This document shows, in pieces, positions 7,124 through 16,800 of a stretch of DNA of 21,205 bases. Location of the stretch: positions 1 to 21,205 of the forward strand of contig JAJRVC010000627.1 in the NCBI GenBank assembly GCA_024277475.1. Direction: 5' to 3'. Position numbers and translations under genes: made by a program. The notes beneath the pieces were generated by a model that saw nothing but the letters and a program-made list of their open reading frames with translations, was not told the origin of the DNA and did not search any database. The first letter of the stretch is position 1. Each line of letters starts with the position of its first letter. Source of the DNA: Deltaproteobacteria bacterium (GTDB lineage: Bacteria; Desulfobacterota; Desulfobacteria; Desulfobacterales; JAFDCJ01).

Positions 7124-9337
7124 ATGTCAAAGTTAGTTGCATTTGCCGCCATCCAGGGTGGCTATAATGTCGTTTCACAGGTCGAAGGGGAGTATCAAAA
7201 AGCGCTGGATACCTATGATGCGGACACCAAGGTCGGATTTCCCAATACGGCCTATTACCTGCCGGTGATCTATTCACTGCTGGGAATCAAGGTTGAAACT
7301 CTTGAAGACATACAAAAACCATTAGGTGTAGCGCGCAAACTTTTGCCGCCTCACATCAAGGGCATGAACCATCTGCCCTACCTGGGTCCGTTGTTGGATG
7401 CCGGTATGGCTACTTTGTTTTGTTTTGAGATTCGTGAAGCCTTGCGGTATCTGAATGAACCGGATTTTTATCTGCATTCCGAGGAACCCGATATTGACGC
7501 CGGTAAAATCTGGCTTGGAGCTGCGGACGACACCGTGTTTCGTAAGCGGGGCGTTGAATTTGTCGACGGCACTGCCCCCGGTTTTGCCGCGATTGTGGGC
7601 GCCGCACCCAATCCTGAAATTGCCAAGGACATCGTGGAAGATTATCAGCGGCGAAGTCTCTATATCTTCCTTGCGGCTAATCAGAACAATACTTCAGTCA
7701 CCATGCAACTGCTTGAAGCCGGGGTTCAAATCGGTTGGAATACCCGAATCGTCCCGTTTGGACCTGATATTTCCTCGGCTATTTTTGCCCTGGGATTTGC
7801 CAACCGTGCCGCCATGGCTTTCGGTAACGTTCAGCCCGGTGACTACAAAAAAATGCTGCTTTACAATAAAAATCGAATCTTTGCCTTTGTCAATGCCTTG
7901 GGTGATGTGGGCACCGATTGGGCAGGAGCAGCCGCGGGCTGTGTCAACTGGGGTTTTCCGACCCTGGCCGACACCGACATCCCCGAGATTTTACCCACCG
8001 GCATCTGCACCTATGAGCATGTCGTAGCCAACGTGCCCCATGACGAAATCGTCCAGAGATCCGTTGAGGTCAGGGGGTTGAAAGTGACCGTATCGGAAAT
8101 TGATATTCCCTGTTCCTTCGGTCCGGCATACGAAGGTGAGCGGGTCAGGGGTGCCGATCTTTACGCTCAGACGGGCGGTGGTAAAACTCAGTGCACGGAG
8201 CTTTGCAAGATGGCGGAAATGAATGAAATTGATGATGCCAAGGTAGAAATCATCGGTCCTGATATCGGTGATCTCAAGGAAGGTGATACATTTCCCCTTG
8301 GCATTTATGCCCAGGTTGCCGGTCGTGAATTCCAGACTGATTTCGAACCAATTATCGAACGTCAGATTCATCATCTGGTCAACTACATCCAAGGCATTAT
8401 GCATATCGGCCAAAGGGATATTTCCTGGATCAGGGTAAGTAAGGCTGCCATAGAAAAAGGCTTTACCTTAAAGGATATCGGAATTGTCCTGCACGCCAAG
8501 TTCCACCAGGATTTCGGAAATATCCTCGACAAGGTACAGATTACGCTTTATACCAAGAAAAAAGATGTGGACGCGCTAACAAAACGGGCCAGGGCTGAGT
8601 ACAAAACACGTGATGAGCGCGTGGAAAAGATGACCGATGAGGATGTGGAAACCTACTATTCCTGTACGCTTTGTCAATCCTTTGCCCCCAATCACGTGTG
8701 CTCGGTAAGCCCCGAACGTACCGGGTTGTGCGGCGCTTACAACTGGATGGACTGCAAAGCCTCATTCGAAATCAACCCCACCGGACCGAATCAGCCCATC
8801 GAAAAAGGCGAATGCCTGGATCCGGTGCTGGGGCAGTGGAAAGGGGTCAACGAGTTTGTTTACAAGGCCTCCCGGGGAGCCGTCACACACTATAATTTTT
8901 ATTCCATGGTGGTTGATCCCATGACCACCTGCGGTTGCTGCGAGTGTATTGCAGCCATGCTGCCTTCCTGCAACGGGGTCATGACGGTCAACCGCGATTA
9001 TATGGGCGAAACTCCCTGTGGAATGAAATTTACCACACTGGCTGGTGTCATGGGTGGTGGCGCATCTTCGCCGGGTTTCGTGGGCCATTCCAAATTCAAT
9101 ATCACCCAGGGAAAGTTCATCGTCGGCGACGGTGGGCTCGCCCGGATGGTCTGGATGCCCAAAATTCTCAAAGAAGAGATCAAAGAGCGGCTCCTCAAAC
9201 GGGGTAAGGAAATTGGAATTCCCGACCTGATTGACAGGATTGCCGATGAAACTGTCGGGGTCACCGAGGAAGAAATTTTGCCCTTCCTGCAGGAGAAAAA
9301 GCATCCGGCCCTGGATATGGATCCGTTAATCGGATAG
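7124..9337 (+). CDS. acsB: Acetyl-CoA synthase (CODH/ACS beta/alpha subunit)
   Basis: 737 residues. It assembles or cleaves acetyl-CoA from CO, the corrinoid-borne methyl group and CoA at the Ni-Ni-[4Fe-4S] A-cluster. Cubane ligands are C514, C517, C526 and C536 (CTLC..C..GLCG), and the distal nickel Cys-Gly-Cys is C603-G604-C605. All six are exactly eight residues later than in the Moorella enzyme (506/509/518/528 and 595/597), and the protein is eight residues longer than its 729, so the difference lies before the A-cluster domain. The N-terminal CODH-contacting domain is present, unlike archaeal CdhC. Start ATG 7124 has GAAGGAGG just upstream. The next gene, acsC, is separated by 122 bases that hold a heptamer repeat. 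Confidence 0.97.
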   Translation: MSKLVAFAAIQGGYNVVSQVEGEYQKALDTYDADTKVGFPNTAYYLPVIYSLLGIKVETLEDIQKPLGVARKLLPPHIKGMNHLPYLGPLLDAGMATLFCFEIREALRYLNEPDFYLHSEEPDIDAGKIWLGAADDTVFRKRGVEFVDGTAPGFAAIVGAAPNPEIAKDIVEDYQRRSLYIFLAANQNNTSVTMQLLEAGVQIGWNTRIVPFGPDISSAIFALGFANRAAMAFGNVQPGDYKKMLLYNKNRIFAFVNALGDVGTDWAGAAAGCVNWGFPTLADTDIPEILPTGICTYEHVVANVPHDEIVQRSVEVRGLKVTVSEIDIPCSFGPAYEGERVRGADLYAQTGGGKTQCTELCKMAEMNEIDDAKVEIIGPDIGDLKEGDTFPLGIYAQVAGREFQTDFEPIIERQIHHLVNYIQGIMHIGQRDISWIRVSKAAIEKGFTLKDIGIVLHAKFHQDFGNILDKVQITLYTKKKDVDALTKRARAEYKTRDERVEKMTDEDVETYYSCTLCQSFAPNHVCSVSPERTGLCGAYNWMDCKASFEINPTGPNQPIEKGECLDPVLGQWKGVNEFVYKASRGAVTHYNFYSMVVDPMTTCGCCECIAAMLPSCNGVMTVNRDYMGETPCGMKFTTLAGVMGGGASSPGFVGHSKFNITQGKFIVGDGGLARMVWMPKILKEEIKERLLKRGKEIGIPDLIDRIADETVGVTEEEILPFLQEKKHPALDMDPLIG

Positions 9338-9343
9338 AAAAAA

Positions 9344-9446
9344 GCGAGTTGCGAGTTGAACGCAGTCAATGCACACTCGCAGCTCGGTTCTCGTAACGCG
9401 TAACCCGTAACTCGTAACGCGCAACACGTAACGCGCAACACGATAC
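9344..9446. repeat. Heptamer-phased block NCGYAAC between acsB and acsC
   Basis: GCGAGTT occurs twice in tandem (9344-9357). After an irregular stretch, eight in-phase units run from 9391 to 9446: TCGTAAC, GCGTAAC, CCGTAAC, TCGTAAC, GCGCAAC, ACGTAAC, GCGCAAC, ACGATAC. The last unit touches the acsC Shine-Dalgarno site GAAGGAG (9447-9453). The block lies inside the presumed operon and should be transcribed. Confidence 0.8.
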
Positions 9447-9459
9447 GAAGGAGAAAAAA

Positions 9460-10800
9460 ATGGCATTAACCGGTATTCAGATTTTTAAACTCCTGCCGAA
9501 AACCAACTGCAAAGAATGCGGTGTTCCCACCTGCCTGGCCTTTGCCATGAACCTTGCTTCCGGCAAGGCGGAGCTGGACGCCTGTCCATATGTTTCCGAC
9601 GAAGCCAGAGAAAAGCTGTCGGAAGCCTCAGCCCCCCCGATCCGCCCGGTGGCCATCGGAAAAGGTGTAAGGAAAGCAACTACCGGCGGTGAAACCGTTC
9701 AGTACCGGCATGAAAAAACTTTTTACAACCCAACCCTTCTTGCGGCCACGGTGGGGTCAGATATCGCCGAAGCAGATCTTGAGACCAAACTTAAAACCTG
9801 GAATGCCTTCCAGTTTGAGAGGGTCGGCCTGAATCTTAGACCGGAATTGATTGTGTTAAAGGACAACGGCGGAGACAAAAATGCATTTTCTCAAACTGCC
9901 AAAAAAATTGCTGAAACCTCCGAGTTTAATCTCGTTTTAATGACCGAAGATCCTATGGTTATGAAAGCCGGCATCGAGGCGTGCGCGTTTAAAAGGCCGT
10001 TGATGTATGCGGCCACGGCGACAAACCTCGAAGAATACGGCGCTCTTGCCAAAGACAGTAATCTGCCCCTGGCGGTGAGAGCCGACTCTATAGAAGGTCT
10101 CACACCGATGATTGAAAAGCTGACCGAACTGGGCCTTAAAGACTTAGTCCTCGATCCCGGCTCCCGGGAGGTCAAACAGGCTCATCAGGACCAAGTCGCG
10201 TTAAGGCGGGCGGCACTTAAAGATGGCAACCGGGCGCTGGGTTTTCCGACCATCACCTTTCCCTGCGAGATGGCATCGAACCTGGATATGGAAACCGTAC
10301 TCGCCGGAACATTTATCGCCAAGTACGGCGGAATCGTGGTGCTTTCGGATTTTAGCGGTGAAAGCTTATTTCCGCTGTTGCTGGAACGTTTGAACATCTA
10401 TACTGATCCGCAACGGCCCATGACGGTCACCGAGGGCATTTACGAAATTAATAATCCGGATGAAAATTCGCCGGTGCTGGTAACCACCAACTTTGCCCTG
10501 ACCTATTTTATCGTTTCCGGTGAAGTAGAAGGCAGCCGGGTTCCCTCATGGCTGTTGATCAAAGATTCCGAGGGGCTTTCCGTTATGACCGCCTGGGCTG
10601 CCGGCAAATTTGCCGGTGACGATGTCGGAATGTTCGTGAAAAAGAGCGGCATTACCGACAAGATAAAGAATCAGGAACTGATTATACCCGGATATGCCGC
10701 TGCGATTGCCGGTGATGTGGAAGAAGAACTGCCCGATTGGAAGGTAACCGTCGGCCCGCGGGAAGCGGCTCATCTTCCAGGATTCCTGAAGGCGAGGTAA
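9460..10800 (+). CDS. acsC: Corrinoid iron-sulfur protein large subunit (CODH/ACS gamma)
   Basis: 446 residues. It carries the [4Fe-4S] cluster and, with AcsD, the cobalamin that accepts a methyl group from AcsE and gives it to AcsB. The N-terminal cluster domain has C17, C20, C25 and C42, the same positions as in the Carboxydothermus protein. A TIM-barrel domain follows (about 95-320), then a C-terminal cobalamin-binding domain (about 330-446, with LLIKDSEGLSVMTAWAAGKF). Length is normal for the family. Start ATG 9460 follows GAAGGAG with a six-base A spacer. Its partner subunit acsD is at the other end of the operon, with acsA and acsB between them; acsE follows after 66 bases. Confidence 0.96.
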   Translation: MALTGIQIFKLLPKTNCKECGVPTCLAFAMNLASGKAELDACPYVSDEAREKLSEASAPPIRPVAIGKGVRKATTGGETVQYRHEKTFYNPTLLAATVGSDIAEADLETKLKTWNAFQFERVGLNLRPELIVLKDNGGDKNAFSQTAKKIAETSEFNLVLMTEDPMVMKAGIEACAFKRPLMYAATATNLEEYGALAKDSNLPLAVRADSIEGLTPMIEKLTELGLKDLVLDPGSREVKQAHQDQVALRRAALKDGNRALGFPTITFPCEMASNLDMETVLAGTFIAKYGGIVVLSDFSGESLFPLLLERLNIYTDPQRPMTVTEGIYEINNPDENSPVLVTTNFALTYFIVSGEVEGSRVPSWLLIKDSEGLSVMTAWAAGKFAGDDVGMFVKKSGITDKIKNQELIIPGYAAAIAGDVEEELPDWKVTVGPREAAHLPGFLKAR

Positions 10801-10866
10801 AAAAACGCGCCAGGTCAGCCTTTGTCTATCGCCAATTATCTGTCGTCAAACCAAAAGGGAGGTTGT

Positions 10867-11757
10867 ATGCTACTAATAGGTGAAAGTTTAAATGTAATAT
10901 CTAAAAAGATCGGTGCAGCGTACAAAGCGCGCGACCCCAAACCGATCCAGGAGGAAGCACTTTTCCAGCGGGAAAAAGGCATGGACTATATCGACATCAA
11001 CCTTGGACCGGCCAAAAAGGACGGGCATGAGCTCATGCCCTGGGTAGTTCAAACGGTTCAGGAGGTTGTTGATGACATTCCACTGGCGTTGGACACATCC
11101 AATATCGATGCCATCGCAGCGGCGCTCAAAGTTTACAAGGATACCCCCCAGCCCCCGATCGTCAATTCCATCATGGTACGCCCCGAGCGTTACGAAGCCA
11201 TGGTTCCGGTTGCCCTGGAACACAATGCCGACTTTATCGCATTGATGTGGGGCCCGGAGGGCTTGCCGCGGGATGAAAATGAACGGGCCGCTCTTTGTGT
11301 CGAACTGCTTTACTTTGCCAATGAAGCCGGAATCCCCAATGAAAAAATCTGGGTGGACGGCATCGTCACGCCGGTGAACATTCAGCAACCCCAGCTCATG
11401 AGTCTGATGGCGTTTCAGGAAATGCTGCCGGATATTGCACCGGGGGCCAAGAGTACCTGTGGGCTATCCAACATCTCCAACGGACCGCCGGACAACCTGC
11501 GGCCTATTCTCAACCAGACTTACATGGTAATGCTCGGAAGATACGGGATGCATTCGGTGATTGCCGACCCCCTCGATGATCAGCTTATTGCGATTGCCAA
11601 GGGACAGCGCCAGGATGTTGTCGACCTGATCTATAGCGTTATGGACGAAAATACCCCGGACATGAGTTCGCTTTCCAAAGAGATGCAGGACTACGCTAAA
11701 ACCGTAAATGTTATTCTTGGCCGGTCGCTGTTCTCCGATTCATGGCTGGAGTTGTAA
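10867..11757 (+). CDS. acsE: Methyl-tetrahydrofolate:corrinoid iron-sulfur protein methyltransferase
   Basis: 296 residues from ATG 10867. It transfers the methyl group between methyl-H4folate and the Co centre of AcsC/AcsD. The sequence is a pterin-binding TIM barrel: it opens with LLIGESLNVISKKI, keeps DYIDINLGPAKKDG and the PLALDTSN strand, and has the conserved GLSNISNG loop near its C-terminal part. The frame runs upstream to a TTG at 10822, but GGGAGG (10858-10863) is placed for ATG 10867. The protein is about 30 residues longer than the 262-residue Moorella enzyme, mostly at the C terminus. It is the last gene of the acs block; an intrinsic terminator begins 75 bases after its stop. 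Confidence 0.95.
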   Translation: MLLIGESLNVISKKIGAAYKARDPKPIQEEALFQREKGMDYIDINLGPAKKDGHELMPWVVQTVQEVVDDIPLALDTSNIDAIAAALKVYKDTPQPPIVNSIMVRPERYEAMVPVALEHNADFIALMWGPEGLPRDENERAALCVELLYFANEAGIPNEKIWVDGIVTPVNIQQPQLMSLMAFQEMLPDIAPGAKSTCGLSNISNGPPDNLRPILNQTYMVMLGRYGMHSVIADPLDDQLIAIAKGQRQDVVDLIYSVMDENTPDMSSLSKEMQDYAKTVNVILGRSLFSDSWLEL

Positions 11758-11760
11758 AAT

Positions 11761-11802
11761 CGGGTTGCGGATCTGGTGTTGTTTCGCGGTACGGATTGCG
11801 TG
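11761..11802. repeat. Degenerate heptamer block after acsE
   Basis: CGGGTTG, CGGATCT, GGTGTTG, TTTCGCG, GTACGGA, TTGCGTG can be read in phase between the acsE stop and the terminator. The units are more diverged than in the other blocks; CGGGTTG is near the reverse complement of the NCGYAAC units. Confidence 0.45.
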
Positions 11803-11832
11803 ATTTGAGGCACAGAACCTCTAATTTCTTTG

Positions 11833-11865
11833 AAAAAGCCCTTCTCCTCCGGAGCGGGGCTTTTT
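11833..11865 (+). terminator. Intrinsic terminator of the acs operon
   Basis: AAAAAGCCC (11833-11841) pairs perfectly with GGGCTTTTT (11857-11865). The inner part adds CTCC/GGAG (11844-11847 with 11851-11854) closed by a three-base loop. The T run is the 3' arm. The A-rich 5' arm makes it potentially bidirectional. Confidence 0.85.
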
Positions 11866-11875
11866 AGTCGATTAC

Positions 11876-11896
11876 CCTAACCCGCAACTCGGAACA
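11876..11896. repeat. Three heptamers of the NCGYAAC family before the DUF3786 gene
   Basis: CCCTAAC, CCGCAAC and TCGGAAC are in phase just after the acs terminator and reach to six bases before the DUF3786 start, so this gene has no clear Shine-Dalgarno site. Confidence 0.5.
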
Positions 11897-11902
11897 TAGA
11901 CT

Positions 11903-12520
11903 ATGCCCCGCATTGACGACTACATAAACGCTAGAAATCTTGCCGTCGAAAAGCTGTCCCGGGAGCCTTTCGAGGTTATCTTAAAGCGATCCGGTTTTGA
12001 GTCACTGGATGCAGATACGTTTCGTATCCCTTTTCTTGATCGAATTTATCGGATTGGTTTTCCTCGATTTGAATTTGAAGATGCGACTGAACGGAAAAGA
12101 GAGATACCTCTTCAGGAACAGGTCTTAATCTTACATTACCTGTCGGCAACGGAGATACCGGAGATAACCGGCCGCTGGATATCTTACCGCGAGATTCCCG
12201 GGGCCGCATTTTACTTTGGTGCATTTATAAAACGAGCCGTTGAGCCTTTAAAAAAGGTGTTTGGCCAAAATTTATCCGGTTTCTCACGGGCCGCCGAAAA
12301 ACTTCATGGCGTAAAAATTGAAAACGGAGATGCGGCCTTTGAATTCAAGGTGCTGCCGGCAGTGCCTTTGCAGTTGATTCTATGGACAAGTGATGAAGAA
12401 TTCCCGGCAGAAGCCAACATACTGTTTGATAACACCATCGGCCAAATCCTTTCGCCGGAAGACGTTGCGTGGCTTGCCGGGATGCTTGTGTACCGATTGA
12501 TGGCATTAGGGACGCTATGA
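11903..12520 (+). CDS. DUF3786 domain protein
   Basis: 205 residues. The C-terminal half has the DUF3786 pattern: a hydrophobic strand (LPAVPLQLILWTSDEEFPAE), an NILFDNTIGQILSPEDVAWLAG segment and a final helix. The function of the family is unknown; its members occur mainly in anaerobes, often near corrinoid or iron-sulfur enzymes. The N-terminal 100 residues are mixed helix/strand and contain RIPFLDRIYRI and LHYLSATEIPEITGRWISY. There is no signal peptide, membrane segment or cysteine cluster. Its place directly after the acs operon terminator suggests a link to corrinoid or CODH/ACS biology, but a strong terminator separates them, so it is probably transcribed separately or by readthrough. 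The start ATG 11903 has only a poor upstream GGA. Confidence 0.8.
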   Translation: MPRIDDYINARNLAVEKLSREPFEVILKRSGFESLDADTFRIPFLDRIYRIGFPRFEFEDATERKREIPLQEQVLILHYLSATEIPEITGRWISYREIPGAAFYFGAFIKRAVEPLKKVFGQNLSGFSRAAEKLHGVKIENGDAAFEFKVLPAVPLQLILWTSDEEFPAEANILFDNTIGQILSPEDVAWLAGMLVYRLMALGTL

Positions 12521-12530
12521 TTTTGAGAGA

Positions 12531-12565
<35 letters not shown>

Positions 12566-12726
12566 TGATGTCGCTCCGCTCCGCATTTCAATTTCATTTG
12601 TTTTCTTAAATCCGATGTCAAACCTTGAAGGTCTATTTCTGTTTTTTCCCAGTCGTTTTGATACTCGTAACGAAAATTGTTAATTAATTAGCTGTATGCG
12701 CTGAATAAGCTTTAACTATTTTTTCC

Positions 12727-12789
12727 ATTCAACATTCGATGATAGACGTTCGCGTATTCGATGTTCATCTTTTCAGTGTTCGATATTCA
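12727..12789 (-). repeat. Heptamer array of the same GAAC family, opposite orientation
   Basis: On the + strand the units read ATTCAAC, ATTCGAT, GATAGAC, GTTCGCG, TATTCGA, TGTTCAT, CTTTTCA, GTGTTCG, ATATTCA. Reverse-complemented they are the GAACATCGAA-type units of 12531-12565. The register of the TTC core drifts by one base twice. Confidence 0.65.
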
Positions 12790-12867
12790 CTTTTTTAGAG
12801 TCTCTTTTTCGATCAAACTGGTCATATCCAATCCTTTCCTTGAAAACTGGCATCAGCTTTGATAGTC

Positions 12868-12896
12868 TTGACATATAGCGGTGTGGTGATGACTAT
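12868..12896 (+). promoter_or_regulatory. Candidate promoter for the helical protein / PPDK-like gene pair
   Basis: A perfect -35 TTGACA (12868-12873) is followed after 17 bases by GACTAT (12891-12896), 3 of 6 to the -10 consensus. It lies about 70 bases before the TTG start at 12970. Confidence 0.3.
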
Positions 12897-12969
12897 TTAG
12901 CCTAAACTAATCGGTTTATCCTTAATCTAACTGATATATTTTCCCGGTTCACGCAGGAGGCCATCACTT

Positions 12970-13791
12970 TTGACAGTAAAATCCAAAGCCCTTGAGGTCA
13001 ACCTCGCTGATTACCACGTTGACGTTATCATAGATGCGAAGTATTGCCTCCTTCAGGAAGTAATGTCCAAATATTACGGCCTGATGGAGGGATTAAATAT
13101 CTTTCTGGAAGAGCTTTCCCATCCTTATAAGAACTGGAGGTTCATTGTCGCGGAAGCACGAAAATATTCACTGGAATATTTTCATCTTCTCAAAAGCCAT
13201 CCAAGGGGACCGGAAGCCGCCAATCTGCTGATTGAGATTTTTTTCGATGCCGCTGAATCTTGTAAAGATGCGGAAGTAAAAGGGGATTCCGTTGATAATA
13301 TATTGCTGTTCATACAGAAAGCCATTAGGGAATCGGGAACACATTTCACAGAATTCCAGGGTGTTATAGACGATACTTTTACCCACATCCGCAGCTCCTC
13401 AGATGATTTATTTTTCCTTTTTGTAAGAAGTTATTATGCAATCAACCGGCTGGCGGAAACTTATCTGAAGAGTTCTCCGGAGTCCTGCACCAATTTTAAA
13501 TCCCTTAATCTCTTGCTGATCAAATATTATCAGCATACCTACGGATACTGGCTCGACAAGGCCGACCCGCAAACATGGTTTGAAAAAGAAGCTGTTGAAA
13601 TCGATCAGAATTTCCACTTCGATAAATTTTTCCAATCCATATCCCATCGCCGGCTGAAGGACTGCCGGAGTCAGCTGGAGTTGAACATCCGGGATAAAAG
13701 CATCGAGTCTGAAGAGGTCTTAATCCATCTGCTTGAACTTCCCGGATTCGGACAGATTGTGGACGCTTACAGGCAGATTCCACGCCAGTGA
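12970..13791 (+). CDS. Unrecognised all-helical protein preceding PPDK-like gene
   Basis: 273 residues, no family recognised. The sequence is rich in long amphipathic helices with many aromatic residues (for example VMSKYYGLMEGLNIFLEEL, ARKYSLEYFHLLK, LLIKYYQHTYGYWLDKADP). There is no signal peptide, membrane helix, cysteine cluster or nucleotide-binding motif. The start is TTG 12970, nine bases after GCAGGAGG; no ATG is better placed. The next gene lies in the same frame, 63 bases after this stop, with no stop codon between them. Close spacing, shared frame and similar helical character suggest that the two work together or descend from one longer gene. A single-stop split or readthrough is possible but not shown. 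Confidence 0.75.
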   Translation: MTVKSKALEVNLADYHVDVIIDAKYCLLQEVMSKYYGLMEGLNIFLEELSHPYKNWRFIVAEARKYSLEYFHLLKSHPRGPEAANLLIEIFFDAAESCKDAEVKGDSVDNILLFIQKAIRESGTHFTEFQGVIDDTFTHIRSSSDDLFFLFVRSYYAINRLAETYLKSSPESCTNFKSLNLLLIKYYQHTYGYWLDKADPQTWFEKEAVEIDQNFHFDKFFQSISHRRLKDCRSQLELNIRDKSIESEEVLIHLLELPGFGQIVDAYRQIPRQ

Positions 13792-13854
13792 CTTCAAATA
13801 AAAGAAAAAAAGGGCCTGGGCCACCATTTTAAATTAATTTTTCTTTTTCGTATT

Positions 13855-16800
13855 ATGAATCTTGATGGGTTATCCCTCATCTACGAGGAGACTTTGCGGG
13901 ACATTAACCAGACTCTTACCTGGATCATCGAGAATGAAAATTTTCACAATATCCAGTCGCTGATCCGCAAGACCTTTACCATTCTAAAAGAGCAATCCCG
14001 AATGTACCAGGCCACCGCTTTGAATTGTGTGCTGAACATGGGAAGAGGCGTATATAATACTGACGAAATCGATCTTGTTAATTTTTTTATCGATTCCGTC
14101 ATTGATCTGGGTTTCCAGGCGCCCATGCCGCAAGGGGTAGCCGATGACAGGAAAATCAAGGTTAACAGCGCCCATATCCTGAACATCAGAACATGGCTTG
14201 AGCTGATCGAAGTAAACCCGAAATGGTCAACCCGTCTTCTCTCGGGTCTGATCATTCATCTGTCTCTGTGTGGCGTTTTCATTAAAGACATAGATATTTT
14301 TCCCCGCGACATCACCCGGTTTTTAAACAGCCGTATCGGTCCAGTATATAACCTTGCCAAACAGCTTACAAGGCTCTTTCCAGCATTTTTTAATGATATC
14401 GGTGCAGAAGGAAAGCTAAGAGAAATATCCACCAATATTGATGAAAGCACCCAGCGCAGGGATAAACTCATCCATTTTTTACGAAAACAAAGCCACGTTG
14501 AAAGCAGCAACCGGATTGTCCCTTTTATGGAGGCAACCCTTCAGTTCTGGGAGACCCGGGACAAAACCTGTCTGCAACCGTATGTTCCATCGTCGATCTA
14601 CGATCAAATTGATACGCATGGACAATTTATTGACGGTGTCAACAAAGTCTTCTCTCATTTTGTGCAACAAGGCATCAGCATTCCGGGCGATTTACTGAAC
14701 CTTTCCGAAGAAGAAATAAAAACCCTGCTTGAAGAAAGTCCGCATGTTCCCGAGGTCGATCTGAAGCGCGTTGAGTTGGTTATTGCCCTTTATAAATTGC
14801 TTCATCAAAAATACAGCTTTGATTACATCGAGCTTGGTGGGTACATCGCACAATTAAGAACTGAAGCTCTGCCGGAATTTAGCCGCGCAGAGCAGGCTTT
14901 AGCAGAACCCGATTTAACCAAAAAGCTTTTCATGTTGCTGGATTATATGGAAAAGCTGAAGAAAATTATTTTATCAGATCAATCATATGAAATAAAAGAA
15001 AATATTTATAAAAAGCGGCATATCACCATTGATATCCCCTCCATGTATGGAAGTTACCATGAAATGAAATTCGACTGTCTGGGGCTTATGTTTCGTTTTG
15101 AAACCCTGGTCAATGTACTCTTCGAGGATCTCATCCGGGATATCGATCTCAGTTTGATTACCAAAGCTACCTTTTATCAAATTTACAGCCTGTTAAGACT
15201 GCTTGACAAAGCCTTGAAACTGGATGGAATCGCATCCGTTGAATTTGAACGTCAGCTGGAATTTTTAGCGCATTCCTTGGAGGTGAAGGGCTTCACTCAA
15301 ACCCAGTATCTGGATATCTTTAAAGGCTTCGCTCAGGCGGTGAAAAACATTATTCATGATAATTTCCACAATATTCACGGTCTGAACCTGAACCGTATTT
15401 TATCTCAAATTTCTCTTGACCGGATACTGCCAAAATTTCTTCCCGAACAAAACCTGGAAGATCGCGAAAAGCTGCAGCACCGGGTGTCTGAAATATTTTT
15501 CCGTGAGCAGATCGCCCTCTCTCTGGGGCTTCAGCAACTGGATTTGTTTTTAAGCAGAATCCTGACCACCCTTTTTCAGCAATCCTATAGGCTGCCGGCG
15601 GACAAGCTGCATATATTGCTGCTCTATGATCCTAAAAATGCGATGACACCGATTGATTCCGCCCACAACCGTGTGACCGGTATCATCCAGTTGGGTAACA
15701 AGGGCGTCAATATGGTTCAACTGAAAAGCTTCGGATATCCGGTACCGCCCGGGTTCATCATTACAACTGAAGTGTTTCGCTGTCGGGAGATCATCGATAG
15801 CTACCCCCCGGCCACGGAAAATTTCAGGGACCAGGTAGTGCATAATATGTCAGCACTGGAAAAAGCAACCGGAAAAAAATTTGGCGATCCTCGAAATCCT
15901 CTCCTTTTGTCAGTACGGAGCGGCTCAGCGATTTCCCAACCCGGCATGATGGATACCCTGCTGGATGTCGGAAACAACGAGGAAATCGCAGAAGGTATTG
16001 CTTCAAAAACCGGTAATGCCTGGTTTGCCTGGGACAATTATCGCAGGTATTTACAATGTTATGGAATGGCTTTCGGATTGCAACGCGATGATTTCGACGC
16101 GATTATCAGTGAGGGGAAAAATAAGCTGGGGATTTCCTATAAAAGAGCGTTTAGCGGCAACCAGATGAAAAATATCGCTTTGACATACAGGGAGCTCATC
16201 AAGGGCGCAGGAATTGAAATTAAGAAGACACCTTACGAACAGCTATACCTGGCAATAAAGACGGTCCTTGATTCCTGGGAATCTCCCAAAGCAAAAACCT
16301 ACCGCAAAATAATGGGAATTTCAGACGACTGGGGCACTGCCGTTACCGTTCAGGCAATGGTGTACGGTAATATTTCCCGCAACTCCGGGTCCGGAGTAAT
16401 TTTTACCCACAACCCAAGGTGGTCGGGGGATACGTTAAAACTGTGGGGAGACTTTACCATTGGAAATCAGGGCGAGGATGTCGTTGCCGGATTGGTCAAT
16501 ACAAATCCGATTTCAATTTTTCAGCAGGAAATTGAAATGCGGGAGACCGACATCACCCTCGAAACCCATTTCCCGGAGATCTATAAAGCGTTGAAAGACT
16601 GGGCCCATGATCTGATCGACAACAAAAACTGGAGCCCCCAGGAAATGGAATTCACCTTTGAAGGCGCTGCTATTGAAGATCTATACTTATTGCAGACCCG
16701 TGACATGTCCATCCGGGAAAGCAGAAAAGTGTTGACTTTTGATTTGGAAGAGCAGAGCAAAGCCGTTTACCTGGGTCATGGAATCGGTGTGAGCGGCGGT

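Noticed and set aside
10822..10866. TTG at 10822 as start of acsE
   Set aside because: No ribosome site upstream, and the family begins with the LLIGE strand right after ATG 10867, which has GGGAGG in place.
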